Shown here piece after piece: positions 9,155 through 22,200 of a DNA stretch of 64,000 bases. Source of the stretch: Karalla daura. Lineage: Eukaryota; Chordata; Actinopteri; Chaetodontiformes; Leiognathidae. Numbering within the stretch: position 1 is the first letter of the stretch; each line of letters begins with the position of its first letter. Both the position numbers and the translations under genes were made by a program. The notes under the pieces were generated by a model. It was not told where the DNA came from. It made no database searches and saw only the letters and a program-made list of their open reading frames with translations. The stretch spans positions 21,826,620 to 21,890,619 of the forward strand of contig CM055190.1 of the NCBI GenBank assembly GCA_029224185.1, given 5' to 3'.

Positions 9155-9688
9155 ATATTAACCCTTGCCGAAAGTGAAAAAAACGACCACCCCGGACTTG
9201 TCATTTTGGCCGGGGTGCCGCCCCCGAGCGAGCGAGCTCAAACCCACGATTTGGGGTGTGAGCCGCCTCCGGGGTGGCCAACGCTCACTGGAAAAAGCAA
9301 TCCCGAGGCCAGGTGTGGTCCCGGAGCTGAGATATTAACACTCGCCGAAAGTGAAAAAAACGACCACCCCGGACCTGTCGTTTCGGCCGGGATGCCGACC
9401 CCGAGCGAGCGAGCTCAAACCCACGATTTGGGGTGTGAGCCGCCTCCGGGGTGGCCAACGCTCACTGGAAAAAGCAATCCCGAGGCCGGGTGTGGTCCCG
9501 GAGCTGAGATGTTAACACTCGCTGAAAGTGAAAAAAACGACCACCCCGGACCTGTCGTTTTGGCCGGGATGCCGACCCCGAGCGAGCGAGCCCAAACCCA
9601 CGTTTTGGGGTGTGAGCCGCCTCCGGGGTGGCCAACGCTCACTGGAAAAAGCAATCCCGAGGCCGGGTGTGGTCCCGGAGCTGAGATG

Positions 9689-10440
9689 TTAACACTCGCT
9701 GAAAGTGAAAAAAACGACCACCCCGGACCTGTCGTTTTGGCCGGGATCCCGACCCCGAGCGAGCGAGCTCAAACCCACGATTTGGGGTGTGAGCCGCCTC
9801 CGGGGTGGCCAACGCTCACTGGAAAAAGCAATCCCGAGGCCAGGTGTGGTCCCGGAGCTGAGATATGAACACTCGCCGAAAGTGAACAAAACGACCACCC
9901 CGGACCTGTCGTTTTGGCCGGGATCCCGACCCCGAGCGAGCGAGCCCAAACCCACGATTTGGGGTGTGAGCCGCCTCCGGGGTGGCCAACGCTCACTGGA
10001 AAAAGCAATCCCGAGACCAGGTGTGGTCCCGGAGCTGAGATATTAACACTCGCCGAAAGTGAAAATAACGACCACCCCGGACCTGTCGTTTCGGCCGGGA
10101 TGCCGACCCCGAGCGAGCGAGCTCAAACCCGCGATTTGGGGTGTGAGCCGCCTCCGGGGTGGCCAACGCTCACTGGAAAAAGCAATCCCGAGGCCAGGTG
10201 TGGTCCCGGAGCTGAGATATTAACACTCGCCGAAAGTGAAAAAAAAAAACCTGTCGTTTTGGCCGGGATGCCGACCCCGAGCGAGCGAGCCCAAACCCAC
10301 GATTTGGGGTGTGAGCCGCCTCCGGGGTGGCCAACGCTCACTGGAAAAAGCAATCCCGAGGCCAGGTGTGGTCCCGGAGCTGAGATATTAACACTCGCCG
10401 AAAGTGAAAAAAACGACCACCCCGGACCTGTCATTTTGGC
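9689..10440 (+). repeat. Block recurring 3000 bp downstream (12689-13440)
   Basis: This block carries the ATATGA variant (9866), GAACAAAACG, GAAAATAACG and the 168-bp A11 unit in the same order and spacing as 12689-13440, an offset of 3000 bp (17 monomers minus 9 bases). Its first about 550 bases also match 6149-6700 at an offset of 3540 bp (20 monomers exactly), but there the A11 and AAAATAACG variants are absent. Confidence 0.85.
10226..10255 (+). repeat. 168-bp monomer junction: inverted-repeat arm replaced by A tract
   Basis: Here the usual A7 plus CGACCACCCCGGA is replaced by A11 running straight into CCTGTCG, a net loss of 9 bases. The same form occurs near 13240. From 14114 rightward the common form has A12 (net loss of 8, a 169-bp unit) and shifts the reading frame. 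Confidence 0.92.
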
Positions 10441-10561
10441 CGGGGTGCCGCCCCCGAGCGAGCGAGCTCAAACCCACGATTTGGGGTGTGAGCCGCCTCC
10501 GGGGTGGCCAACGCTCACTGGAAAAAGCAATCCCGAGGCCAGGTGTGGTCCCGGAGCTGAG

Positions 10562-11977
10562 ATATTAACCCTTGCCGAAAGTGAAAAAAACGACCACCCC
10601 GGACCTGTCATTTTGGCCGGGATGCCGCACCTGAGCGAGCGAGCTCAAACCCACGATTTGGGGTGTGAGCCGCCTCCGGGGTGGCCAACGCTCACTGGAA
10701 AAAGCAATCCCGAGGCCGGGTGTGGTCCCGGAGCTGAGATGTTAACACTCGCCGAAAGTGAAAAAAACGACCACCCCGGACCTGTCGTTTTGGCCGGGAT
10801 CCCGACCCCGAGCGAGCGAGCCCAAACCCACGATTTGGGGTGTGAGCCGCCTCCGGGGTGGCCAACGCTCACTGGAAAAAGCAATCCCGAGACCAGGTGT
10901 GGTCCCGGAGCTGAGATATTAACACTCGCCGAAAGTGAAAAAAACGACCACCCCGGACCTGTCGTTTCGGCCGGGATGCCGACCCCGAGCGAGCGAGCTC
11001 AAACCCACGATTTGGGGTGTGAGCCGCCTCCGGGGTGGCCAACGCTCACTGGAAAAAGCAATCCCGAGGCCGGGTGTGGTCCCGGAGCTGAGATGTTAAC
11101 ACTCGCTGAAAGTGAAAAAAACGACCACCCCGGACCTGTCGTTTTGGCCGGGATGCCGACCCCGAGCGAGCGAGCCCAAACCCACGTTTTGGGGTGTGAG
11201 CCGCCTCCGGGGTGGCCAACGCTCACTGGAAAAAGCAATCCCGAGGCCGGGTGTGGTCCCGGAGCTGAGATATTAACCCTTGCCGAAAGTGAAAAAAACG
11301 ACCACCCCGGACCTGTCATTTTGGCCGGGATGCCGCACCTGAGCGAGCGAGCTCAAACCCACGATTTGGGGTGTGAGCCGCCTCCGGGGTGGCCAACGCT
11401 CACTGGAAAAAGCAATCCCGAGGCCGGGTGTGGTCCCGGAGCTGAGATGTTAACACTCGCCGAAAGTGAAAAAAACGACCACCCCGGACCTGTCGTTTTG
11501 GCCGGGATCCCGACCCCGAGCGAGCGAGCCCAAACCCACGATTTGGGGTGTGAGCCGCCTCCGGGGTGGCCAACGCTCACTGGAAAAAGCAATCCCGAGA
11601 CCAGGTGTGGTCCCGGAGCTGAGATATTAACACTCGCCGAAAGTGAAAAAAACGACCACCCCGGACCTGTCGTTTCGGCCGGGATGCCGACCCCGAGCGA
11701 GCGAGCTCAAACCCACGATTTGGGGTGTGAGCCGCCTCCGGGGTGGCCAACGCTCACTGGAAAAAGCAATCCCGAGGCCGGGTGTGGTCCCGGAGCTGAG
11801 ATGTTAACACTCGCTGAAAGTGAAAAAAACGACCACCCCGGACCTGTCGTTTTGGCCGGGATGCCGACCCCGAGCGAGCGAGCCCAAACCCACGTTTTGG
11901 GGTGTGAGCCGCCTCCGGGGTGGCCAACGCTCACTGGAAAAAGCAATCCCGAGGCCGGGTGTGGTCCCGGAGCTGAG
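10562..11977 (+). repeat. 708-bp (4-mer) higher-order repeat, second locus, two copies
   Basis: The same four-subtype order as at 7031-9154 recurs, with the CCCTTGCC plus CACCTGAGC marker unit at 10562 and 11270, 708 bp apart. A third copy starts at 11978 but diverges (GGACTTGTCATT, GGGGTGCCGCC). Confidence 0.88.
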
Positions 11978-14900
11978 ATATTAACCCTTGCCGAAAGTGA
12001 AAAAAACGACCACCCCGGACTTGTCATTTTGGCCGGGGTGCCGCCCCCGAGCGAGCGAGCTCAAACCCACGATTTGGGGTGTGAGCCGCCTCCGGGGTGG
12101 CCAACGCTCACTGGAAAAAGCAATCCCGAGGCCGGGTGTGGTCCCGGAGCTGAGATGTTAACACTCGCTGAAAGTGAAAAAAACGACCACCCCGGACCTG
12201 TCGTTTTGGCCGGGATCCCGACCCCGAGCGAGCGAGCTCAAACCCACGATTTGGGGTGTGAGCCGCCTCCGGGGTGGCCAACGCTCACTGGAAAAAGAAG
12301 TCCCGAGGCCAGGTGTGGTCCCGGAGCTGAGATATGAACACTCGCCGAAAGTGAACAAAACGACCACCCCGGACCTGTCGTTTTGGCCGGGATCCCGACC
12401 CCGAGCGAGCGAGCCCAAACCCACGATTTGGGGTGTGAGCCGCCTCCGGGGTGGCCAACGCTCACTGGAAAAAGCAATCCCGAGACCAGGTGTGGTCCCG
12501 GAGCTGAGATATTAACCCTTGCCGAAAGTGAAAAAAACGACCACCCCGGACCTGTCATTTTGGCCGGGGTGCCGCCCCCGAGCGAGCGAGCTCAAACCCA
12601 CGATTTGGGGTGTGAGCCGCCTCCGGGGTGGCCAACGCTCACTGGAAAAAGCAATCCCGAGGCCGGGTGTGGTCCCGGAGCTGAGATGTTAACACTCGCT
12701 GAAAGTGAAAAAAACGACCACCCCGGACCTGTCGTTTTGGCCGGGATCCCGACCCCGAGCGAGCGAGCTCAAACCCACGATTTGGGGTGTGAGCCGCCTC
12801 CGGGGTGGCCAACGCTCACTGGAAAAAGCAATCCCGAGGCCAGGTGTGGTCCCGGAGCTGAGATATGAACACTCGCCGAAAGTGAACAAAACGACCACCC
12901 CGGACCTGTTGTTTTGGCCGGGATCCCGACCCCGAGCGAGCGAGCCCAAACCCACGATTTGGGGTGTGAGCCGCCTCCGGGGTGGCCAACGCTCACTGGA
13001 AAAAGCAATCCCGAGACCAGGTGTGGTCCCGGAGCTGAGATATTAACACTCGCCGAAAGTGAAAATAACGACCACCCCGGACCTGTCGTTTCGGCCGGGA
13101 TGCCGACCCCGAGCGAGCGAGCTCAAACCCGCGATTTGGGGTGTGAGCCGCCTCCGGGGTGGCCAACGCTCACTGGAAAAAGCAATCCCGAGGCCAGGTG
13201 TGGTCCCGGAGCTGAGATATTAACACTCGCCGAAAGTGAAAAAAAAAAACCTGTCGTTTTGGCCGGGATGCCGACCCCGAGCGAGCGAGCCCAAACCCAC
13301 GATTTGGGGTGTGAGCCGCCTCCGGGGTGGCCAACGCTCACTGGAAAAAGCAATCCCGAGGCCAGGTGTGGTCCCGGAGCTGAGATATTAACACTCGCCG
13401 AAAGTGAAAAAAACGACCACCCCGGACCTGTCATTTTGGCCAGGGTGCCGCCCCCGAGCGAGCGAGCTCAAACCCACGATTTGGGGTGTGAGCCGCCTCC
13501 GGGGTGGCCAACGCTCACTGGAAAAAGCAATCCCGAGGCCGGGTGTGGTCCCGGAGCTGAGATATTAACCCTTGCCGAAAGTGAAAAAAACGACCACCCC
13601 GGACCTGTCATTTTGGCCGGGATGCCGCACCTGAGCGAGCGAGCTCAAACCCACGATTTGGGGTGTGAGCCGCCTCCGGGGTGGCCAACGCTCACTGGAA
13701 AAAGCAATCCCGAGGCCGGGTGTGGTCCCGGAGCTGAGATGTTAACACTCGCCGAAAGTGAAAAAAACGACCACCCCGGACCTGTCGTTTTGGCCGGGAT
13801 CCCGACCCCGAGCGAGCGAGCTCAAACCCACGATTTGGGGTGTGAGCCGCCTCCGGGGTGGCCAACGCTCACTGGAAAAAGCAATCCCGAGGCCAGGTGT
13901 GGTCCCGGAGCTGAGATATTAACACTCGCCGAAAGTGAAAAAAACGACCACCCCGGACCTGTCGTTTCGGCCGGGATGCCGACCCCGAGCCAGCGAGCTC
14001 AAACCCGCGATTTGGGGTGTGAGCGCCTCCGGGGTGGCCAACGCTCACTGGAAAAAGCAATCCCGAGGCCGGGTGTGGTCCCGGAGCTAAGATATTAACA
14101 CTCGCCGAAAGTGAAAAAAAAAAAACCTGTCGTTTTGGCCGGGATGCCGACCCCGAGCGAGCGAGCCCAAACCCACGATTTGGGGTGTGAGCCGCCTCCG
14201 GGGTGGCCAACGCTCACTGGAAAAAGCAATCCCGAGGCCGGGTGTGGTCCCGGAGCTGAGATATTAACCCTTGCCGAAAGTGAAATAAACGACCACCCCG
14301 GACCTGTCGTTTCGGCCGGGATGCCGACCCCGAGCGAGCGAGCTCAAACCCACGATTTGGGGTGTGAGCCGCCTCCGGGGTGGCCAACGCTCACTGGAAA
14401 AAGCAATCCCGAGGCCGGGTGTGGTCCCGGAGCTGAGATGTTAACACTCGCTGAAAGTGAAAAAAACGACCACCCCGGACCTGTCGTTTTGGCCGGGATC
14501 CCGACCCCGAGCGAGCGAGCTCAAACCCACGATTTGGGGTGTGAGCCGCCTCCGGGGTGGCCAACGCTCACTGGAAAAAGCAATCCCGAGGCCAGGTGTG
14601 GTCCCGGAGCTGAGATATGAACACTCGCCGAAAGTGAAAAAAACGACCACCCCGGACCTGTCGTTTCGGCCGGGATCCCGACCCCGAGCGAGCGAGCCCA
14701 AACCCACGATTTGGGGTGTGAGCCGCCTCCGGGGTGGCCAACGCTCACTGGAAAAAGCAATCCCGAGACCAGGTGTGGTCCCGGAGCTGAGATATTAACA
14801 CTCGCCGAAAGTGAAAAAAACGACCACCCCGGACCTGTCGTTTCGGCCGGGATGCCGACCCCGAGCGAGCGAGCTCAAACCCACGATTTGGGGTGTGAGC

Positions 14901-15164
14901 CGCCTCCGGGGTGGCCAACGCTCACTGGAAAAAGCAATCCCGAGGCCGGGTGTGGTCCCGGAGCTGAGACATTAACACTCGCCGGAAGTGAAAAAAACGA
15001 CCACCCCGGACCTGTCGTTTTGGCCGGGATGCCGACCCCGAGCCAGCGAGCTCAAACCCACGATTTGGGGTGTGAGCCGCCTCCGGGGTGGCCAACGCTC
15101 ACTGGAAAAAGAAATCCCGAGGCCAGGTGTGGTCCCGGAGCTGAGATATTAACACTCGCCGAAA

Positions 15165-16210
15165 GTGAAAAAAAAAAAACCTGTCGTTTTGGCCGGGATG
15201 CCGACCCCGAGCGAGCGAGCCCAAACCCACGATTTGGGGTGTGAGCCGCCTCCGGGGTGGCCAACGCTCACTGGAAAAAGCAATCCCGAGGCCGGGTGTG
15301 GTCCCGGAGCTGAGATATTAACCCTTGCCGAAAGTGAAAAAAACGACCACCCCGGACCTGTCATTTTGGCCGGGATGCCACCCCCGAGCGAGCGAGCTCA
15401 AACCCACGATTTGGGGTGTGAGCCGCCTCCGGGGTGGCCAACGCTCACTGGAAAAAGCAATCCCGAGGCCGGGTGTGGTCCCGGAGCTGAGACATTAACA
15501 CTCGCCGGAAGTGAAAAAAACGACCACCCCGGACCTGTCGTTTTGGCCGGGATGCCGACCCCGAGCCAGCGAGCTCAAACCCACGATTTGGGGTGTGAGC
15601 CGCCTCCGGGGTGGCCAACGCTCACTGGAAAAAGAAATCCCGAGGCCAGGTGTGGTCCCGGAGCTGAGATATTAACACTCGCCGAAAGTGAAAAAAAAAA
15701 AACCTGTCGTTTTGGCCGGGATGCCGACCCCGAGCGAGCGAGCCCAAACCCACGATTTGGGGTGTGAGCCGCCTCCGGGGTGGCCAACGCTCACTGGAAA
15801 AAGCAATCCCGAGGCCGGGTGTGGTCCCGGAGCTGAGATATTAACCCTTGCCGAAAGTGAAAAAAACGACCACCCCGGACCTGTCATTTTGGCCGGGATG
15901 CCACCCCCGAGCGAGCGAGCTCAAACCCACGATTTGGGGTGTGAGCCGCCTCCGGGGTGGCCAACGCTCACTGGAAAAAGCAATCCCGAGGCCGGGTGTG
16001 GTCCCGGAGCTGAGATGTTAACACTCGCTGAAAGTGAAAAAAACGACCACCCCGGACCTGTCGTTTTGGCCGGGATCCCGACCCCGAGCGAGCGAGCTCA
16101 AACCCACGATTTGGGGTGTGAGCCGCCTCCGGGGTGGCCAGCGCTCACTGGAAAAAGCAATACCGAGGCCAGGTGTGGTCCCGGAGCTGAGATATTAACA
16201 CTCGCCGAAA
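15165..16210 (+). repeat. 523-bp (3-mer) tandem duplication
   Basis: Features at 15052, 15149 and 15165 recur at 15575, 15672 and 15688. The offset of 523 is three monomers minus 8 bases. Both copies contain an A12 unit, a CCCTTGCC unit with GATGCCACCCCC, and the upstream AAAAAGAAATCCC variant. Confidence 0.85.
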
Positions 16211-19200
16211 GTGAAAAAAACGACCACCCCGGACCTGTCATTTTGGCCGGGATGCCGACCCCGAGCCAGCGAGCTCAAACCCACGATTTGGGGTGTGAGC
16301 CGCCTCCGGGGTGGCCAACGCTCACTGGAAAAAGCAATCCCGAGGCCAGGTGTGGTCCCGGAGCTGAGATATGAACACTCGCCGAAAGTGAAAAAAACGA
16401 CCACCCCGGACCTGTCGTTTTGGCCGGGATCCCGACCCCGAGCGAGCGAGCCCAAACCCACGATTTGGGGTGTGAGCCGCCTCCGGGGTGGCCAACGCTC
16501 ACTGGAAAAAGCAATCCCGAGACCAGGTGTGGTCCCGGAGCTGAGATATTAACACTCGCCGAAAGTGAAAAAAACGACCACCCCGGACCTGTCGTTTCGG
16601 CCGGGATGCCGACCCCGAGCGAGCGAGCTCAAACCCGCGATTTGGGGTGTGAGCCGCCTCCGGGGTGGCCAATGCTCACTGGAAAAAGCAATCCCGAGGC
16701 CAGGTGTGGTCCCGGAGCTGAGATATTAACACTCGCCGAAAGTGAAAAAAACGACCACCCCGGACCTGTCGTTTCGGCCGGGATGCCGACCCCGAGCGAG
16801 CGAGCCCAAACCCACGATTTGGGGTGTGAGCCGCCTCCGGGGTGGCCAACGCTCACTGGAAAAAGCAATCCCGAGACCAGGTGTGGTCCCGGAGCTGAGA
16901 TATTAACACTCGCCGAAAGTGAAAAAAACGACCACCCCGGACCTGTCGTTTCGGCCGGGATGCCGACCCCGAGCGAGCGAGCTCAAACCCGCGATTTGGG
17001 GTGTGAGCCGCCTCCGGGGTGGCCAATGCTCACTGGAAAAAGCAATCCCGAGGCCAGGTGTGGTCCCGGAGCTGAGATATTAACACTCGCCGAAAGTGAA
17101 AAAAACGACCACCCCGGACCTGTCGTTTCGGCCGGGATGCCGACCCCGAGCGAGCGAGCTCAAACCCACGATTTGGGGTGTGAGCCGCCTCCGGGGTGGC
17201 CAACGCTCACTGGAAAAAGCAATCCCGAGGCCGGGTGTGGTCCCGGAGCTGAGACATTAACACTCGCCGGAAGTGAAAAAAACGACCACCCCGGACCTGT
17301 CGTTTTGGCCGGGATGCCGACCCCGAGCCAGCGAGCTCAAACCCACGATTTGGGGTGTGAGCCGCCTCCGGGGTGGCCAACGCTCACTGGAAAAAGCAAT
17401 CCCGAGGCCAGGTGTGGTCCCGGAGCTGAGATATTAACACTCGCCGAAAGTGAAAAAAACGACCACCCCGGACCTGTCGTTTCGGCCGGGATGCCGACCC
17501 CGAGCCAGCGAGCTCAAACCCGCGATTTGGGGTGTGAGCGCCTCCGGGGTGGCCAACGCTCACTGGAAAAAGCAATCCCGAGGCCGGGTGTGGTCCCGGA
17601 GCTAAGATATTAACACTCGCCGAAAGTGAAAAAAAAAAAACCTGTCGTTTTGGCCGGGATGCCGACCCCGAGCGAGCGAGCCCAAACCCACTATATGGGG
17701 TGTGAGCGCCTCCGGGGTGGCCAACGGTCACTGGAAAAAGCAATCCCGAGGCCGGGTGTGGTCCCGGAGCTGAGATATTAACCCTTGCCGAAAGTGAAAA
17801 AAACGACCACCCCGGACCTGTCATTTTGGCCGGGATGCCGCCCCCGAGCGAGCGAGCCCAAATCCACGATTTGGGGTGTGAGCCGCCTCCAGGGTGGCCA
17901 ATGCTCACTGGAAAAAGCAATCCCGAGGCCAGGTGTGGTCCCGGAGCTGAGACATTAACACTCGCCGGAAGTGAAAAAAACGACCACCCCGGACCTGTCG
18001 TTTTGGCCGGGATGCCGACCCCGAGCCAGCGAGCTCAAACCGACGATTTGGGGTGACAGCCGCCTCCGGGGTGGCCAACGCTCACTGGAAAAAGCAATCC
18101 CGAGGCCAGGTGTGGTCCCGGAGCTGAGATATTAACACTCGCCGAAAGTGAAAAAAAACGACCACCCCGGACCTGTCGTTTTGGCCGGGATGCCGACCCC
18201 GAGCGAGCGAGCTCAAACCCACGATTTGGGGTGTGAGACGCCTCTGGGGTGGCCAACGCTCACTGGAAAAAGCAATCCCGAGGCCGGGTGTGGTCCCGGA
18301 GCTGAGATATTAACACTCGCCGAAAGTGAAAAAAAAAAAACCTGTCGTTTTGGCCGGGATGCCGACCCCGAGCGAGCGAGCCCAAACCCACGATTTGGGG
18401 TGTGAGCCGCCTCCGGGGTGGCCAACGCTCACTGGAAAAAGCAATCCCGAGGCCGGGTGTGGTCCCGGAGCTGAGATATTAACCCTTGCCGAAAGTGAAA
18501 AAAACGACCACCCCGGACCTGTCATTTTGGCCGGGATGCCGCCCCCGAGCGAGCGAGCTCAAACCCACGATTTGGGGTGTGAGCCGCCTCCGGGGTGGCC
18601 AGCGCTCACTGGAAAAAGCAATACCGAGGCCAGGTGTGGTCCCGGAGCTGAGATATTAACACTCGCCGAAAGTGAAAAAAAAAAAACCTGTCGTTTTGGC
18701 CGGGATGCCGACCCCGAGCGAGCGAGCTCAAACCCACGATTTGGGGTGTGAGTTGCCTCCGGGGTGGCCAGCGCTCACTGGAAAAAGCAATACCGAGGCC
18801 AGGTGTGGTCCCGGAGCTGAGATATTAACACTCGCCGAAAGTGAAAATAACGACCACCCCGGACCTGTCGTTTTGGCCGGGATCCCGACCCCGAGCGAGC
18901 GAGCCCAAACCCACGATATGGGGTGTGAGCCGCCTCCGGGGTGGCCAACGCTCACTGGAAAAAGCAATCCCGAGACCAGGTGTGGTCCCGGAGCTGAGAT
19001 ATTAACACTCGCCGAAAGTGAAAAAAACGACCACCCCGGACCTGTCGTTTCGGCCGGGATGCCGACCCCGAGCGAGCGAGCTCAAACCCGCGATTTGGGG
19101 TGTGAGCCGCCTCCGGGGTGGCCAATGCTCACTGGAAAAAGCAATCCCGAGGCCAGGTGTGGTCCCGGAGCTGAGACATTAACACTCGCCGGAAGTGAAA

Positions 19201-22200
19201 AAAACGACCACCCCGGACCTGTCGTTTTGGCCGGGATGCCGACCCCGAGCCAGCGAGCTCAAACCCACGATTTGGGGTGAGAGCCGCCTCCGGGGTGGCC
19301 AACGCTCACTGGAAAAAGCAATCCCGAGGCCAGGTGTGGTCCCGGAGCTGAGATATTAACACTCGCCGAAAGTGAAAAAAACGACCACCCCGGACCTGTC
19401 GTTTCGGCCGGGATGCCGACCCCGAGCGAGCGAGCTCAAACCCGCGATTTGGGGTGTGAGCCGCCTCCGGGGTGGCCAACGCTCACTGGAAAAAGCAATC
19501 CCGAGGCCAGGTGTGGTCCCGGAGCTGAGATATTAACACTCGCCGAAAGTGAAAAAAACGACCACCCCGGACCTGTCGTTTTGGCCGGGATGCCGACCCC
19601 GAGCGAGCGAGCTCAAACCCACGATTTGGGGTGTGAGCCGCCTCCGGGGTGGCCAACGCTCACTGGAAAAAGCAATCCCGAGGCCAGGTGTGGTCCCGGA
19701 GCTGAGATATTAACACTCGCCGAAAGTGAAAAAAAACGACCACCCCGGACCTGTCGTTTTGGCCGGGATGCCGACCCCGAGCGAGCGAGCTCAAACCCAC
19801 GATTTGGGGTGTGAGCCGCCTCTGGGGTGGCCAACGCTCACTGGAAAAAGCAATCCCGAGGCCGGGTGTGGTCCCGGAGCTGAGATATTAACACTCGCCG
19901 AAAGTGAAAAAAAAAAAACCTGTCGTTTTGGCCGGGATGCCGACCCCGAGCGAGCGAGCCCAAACCCACGATTTGGGGTGTGAGCCGCCTCCGGGGTGGC
20001 CAACGCTCACTGGAAAAAGCAATCCCGAGGCCGGGTGTGGTCCCGGAGCTGAGATATTAACCCTTGCCGAAAGTGAAAAAAACGACCACCCCGGACCTGT
20101 CATTTTGGCCGGGATGCCACCCCCGAGCGAGCGAGCTCAAACCCACGATTTGGGGTGTGAGCCGCCTCCGGGGTGGCCAACGCTCACTGGAAAAAGCAAT
20201 CCCGAGGCCGGGTGTGGTCCCGGAGCTGAGATGTTAACACTCGCTGAAAGTGAAAAAAACGACCACCCCGGACCTGTCGTTTTGGCCGGGATCCCGACCC
20301 CGAGCGAGCGAGCTCAAACCCACGATTTGGGGTGTGAGCCGCCTCCGGGGTGGCCAGCGCTCACTGGAAAAAGCAATACCGAGGCCAGGTGTGGTCCCGG
20401 AGCTGAGATATTAACACTCGCCGAAAGTGAAAAAAACGACCACCCCGGACCTGTCATTTTGGCCGGGATGCCGACCCCGAGCCAGCGAGCTCAAACCCAC
20501 GATTTGGGGTGTGAGCCGCCTCCGGGGTGGCCAACGCTCACTGGAAAAAGCAATCCCGAGGCCAGGTGTGGTCCCGGAGCTGAGATATGAACACTCGCCG
20601 AAAGTGAAAAAAACGACCACCCCGGACCTGTCGTTTTGGCCGGGATCCCGACCCCGAGCGAGCGAGCCCAAACCCACGATTTGGGGTGTGAGCCGCCTCC
20701 GGGGTGGCCAACGCTCACTGGAAAAAGCAATCCCGAGACCAGGTGTGGTCCCGGAGCTGAGATATTAACACTCGCCGAAAGTGAAAAAAACGACCACCCC
20801 GGACCTGTCGTTTCGGCCGGGATGCCGACCCCGAGCGAGCGAGCTCAAACCCGCGATTTGGGGTGTGAGCCGCCTCCGGGGTGGCCAATGCTCACTGGAA
20901 AAAGCAATCCCGAGGCCAGGTGTGGTCCCGGAGCTGAGATATTAACACTCGCCGAAAGTGAAAAAAACGACCACCCCGGACCTGTCGTTTCGGCCGGGAT
21001 GCCGACCCCGAGCGAGCGAGCCCAAACCCACGATTTGGGGTGTGAGCCGCCTCCGGGGTGGCCAACGCTCACTGGAAAAAGCAATCCCGAGACCAGGTGT
21101 GGTCCCGGAGCTGAGATATTAACACTCGCCGAAAGTGAAAAAAACGACCACCCCGGACCTGTCGTTTCGGCCGGGATGCCGACCCCGAGCGAGCGAGCTC
21201 AAACCCGCGATTTGGGGTGTGAGCCGCCTCCGGGGTGGCCAATGCTCACTGGAAAAAGCAATCCCGAGGCCAGGTGTGGTCCCGGAGCTGAGATATTAAC
21301 ACTCGCCGAAAGTGAAAAAAACGACCACCCCGGACCTGTCGTTTCGGCCGGGATGCCGACCCCGAGCGAGCGAGCTCAAACCCACGATTTGGGGTGTGAG
21401 CCGCCTCCGGGGTGGCCAACGCTCACTGGAAAAAGCAATCCCGAGGCCGGGTGTGGTCCCGGAGCTGAGACATTAACACTCGCCGGAAGTGAAAAAAACG
21501 ACCACTCCGGACCTGTCGTTTTGGCCGGGATGCCGACCCCGAGCCAGCGAGCTCAAACCCACGATTTGGGGTGTGAGCCGCCTCCGGGGTGGCCAACGCT
21601 CACTGGAAAAAGCAATCCCGAGGCCAGGTGTGGTCCCGGAGCTGAGATATTAACACTCGCCGAAAGTGAAAAAAACGACCACCCCGGACCTGTCGTTTCG
21701 GCCGGGATGCCGACCCCGAGCCAGCGAGCTCAAACCCGCGATTTGGGGTGTGAGCGCCTCCGGGGTGGCCAACGCTCACTGGAAAAAGCAATCCCGAGGC
21801 CGGGTGTGGTCCCGGAGCTAAGATATTAACACTCGCCGAAAGTGAAAAAAAAAAAACCTGTCGTTTTGGCCGGGATGCCGACCCCGAGCGAGCGAGCCCA
21901 AACCCACTATATGGGGTGTGAGCGCCTCCGGGGTGGCCAACGGTCACTGGAAAAAGCAATCCCGAGGCCGGGTGTGGTCCCGGAGCTGAGATATTAACCC
22001 TTGCCGAAAGTGAAAAAAACGACCACCCCGGACCTGTCATTTTGGCCGGGATGCCGCCCCCGAGCGAGCGAGCCCAAATCCACGATTTGGGGTGTGAGCC
22101 GCCTCCAGGGTGGCCAATGCTCACTGGAAAAAGCAATCCCGAGGCCAGGTGTGGTCCCGGAGCTGAGACATTAACACTCGCCGGAAGTGAAAAAAACGAC

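Larger units (their letters stand above)
5265..14098 (+). repeat. Left array domain with frame-preserving unit lengths
   Basis: About 50 monomers. Unit lengths here are 177 bp, or 168 bp at two places (near 10240 and 13240, where A11 replaces A7 plus 13 bases). One + frame therefore stays in register from 5060 to about 14021. It is interrupted only by an ATATGA variant, which gives TGA at 6326, 9866, 12335 and 12866. The first frameshift is a one-base deletion near 14022 (GAGCGCC for GAGCCGCC). The long open frames (5060-6328, 6374-9868, 9914-12337, 12383-12868, 12914-14098) are products of this geometry and are not called as genes. Confidence 0.85.

Noticed and set aside
6374..9868. 1164-codon open frame made of 59-residue repeats, a candidate giant repeat protein
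   Set aside because: The frame follows from a 177-bp stop-free monomer. Most variants change residues, the opposite strand is also partly open, later parts of the array are full of frameshifts, and I see no promoter, exon structure or known domain.
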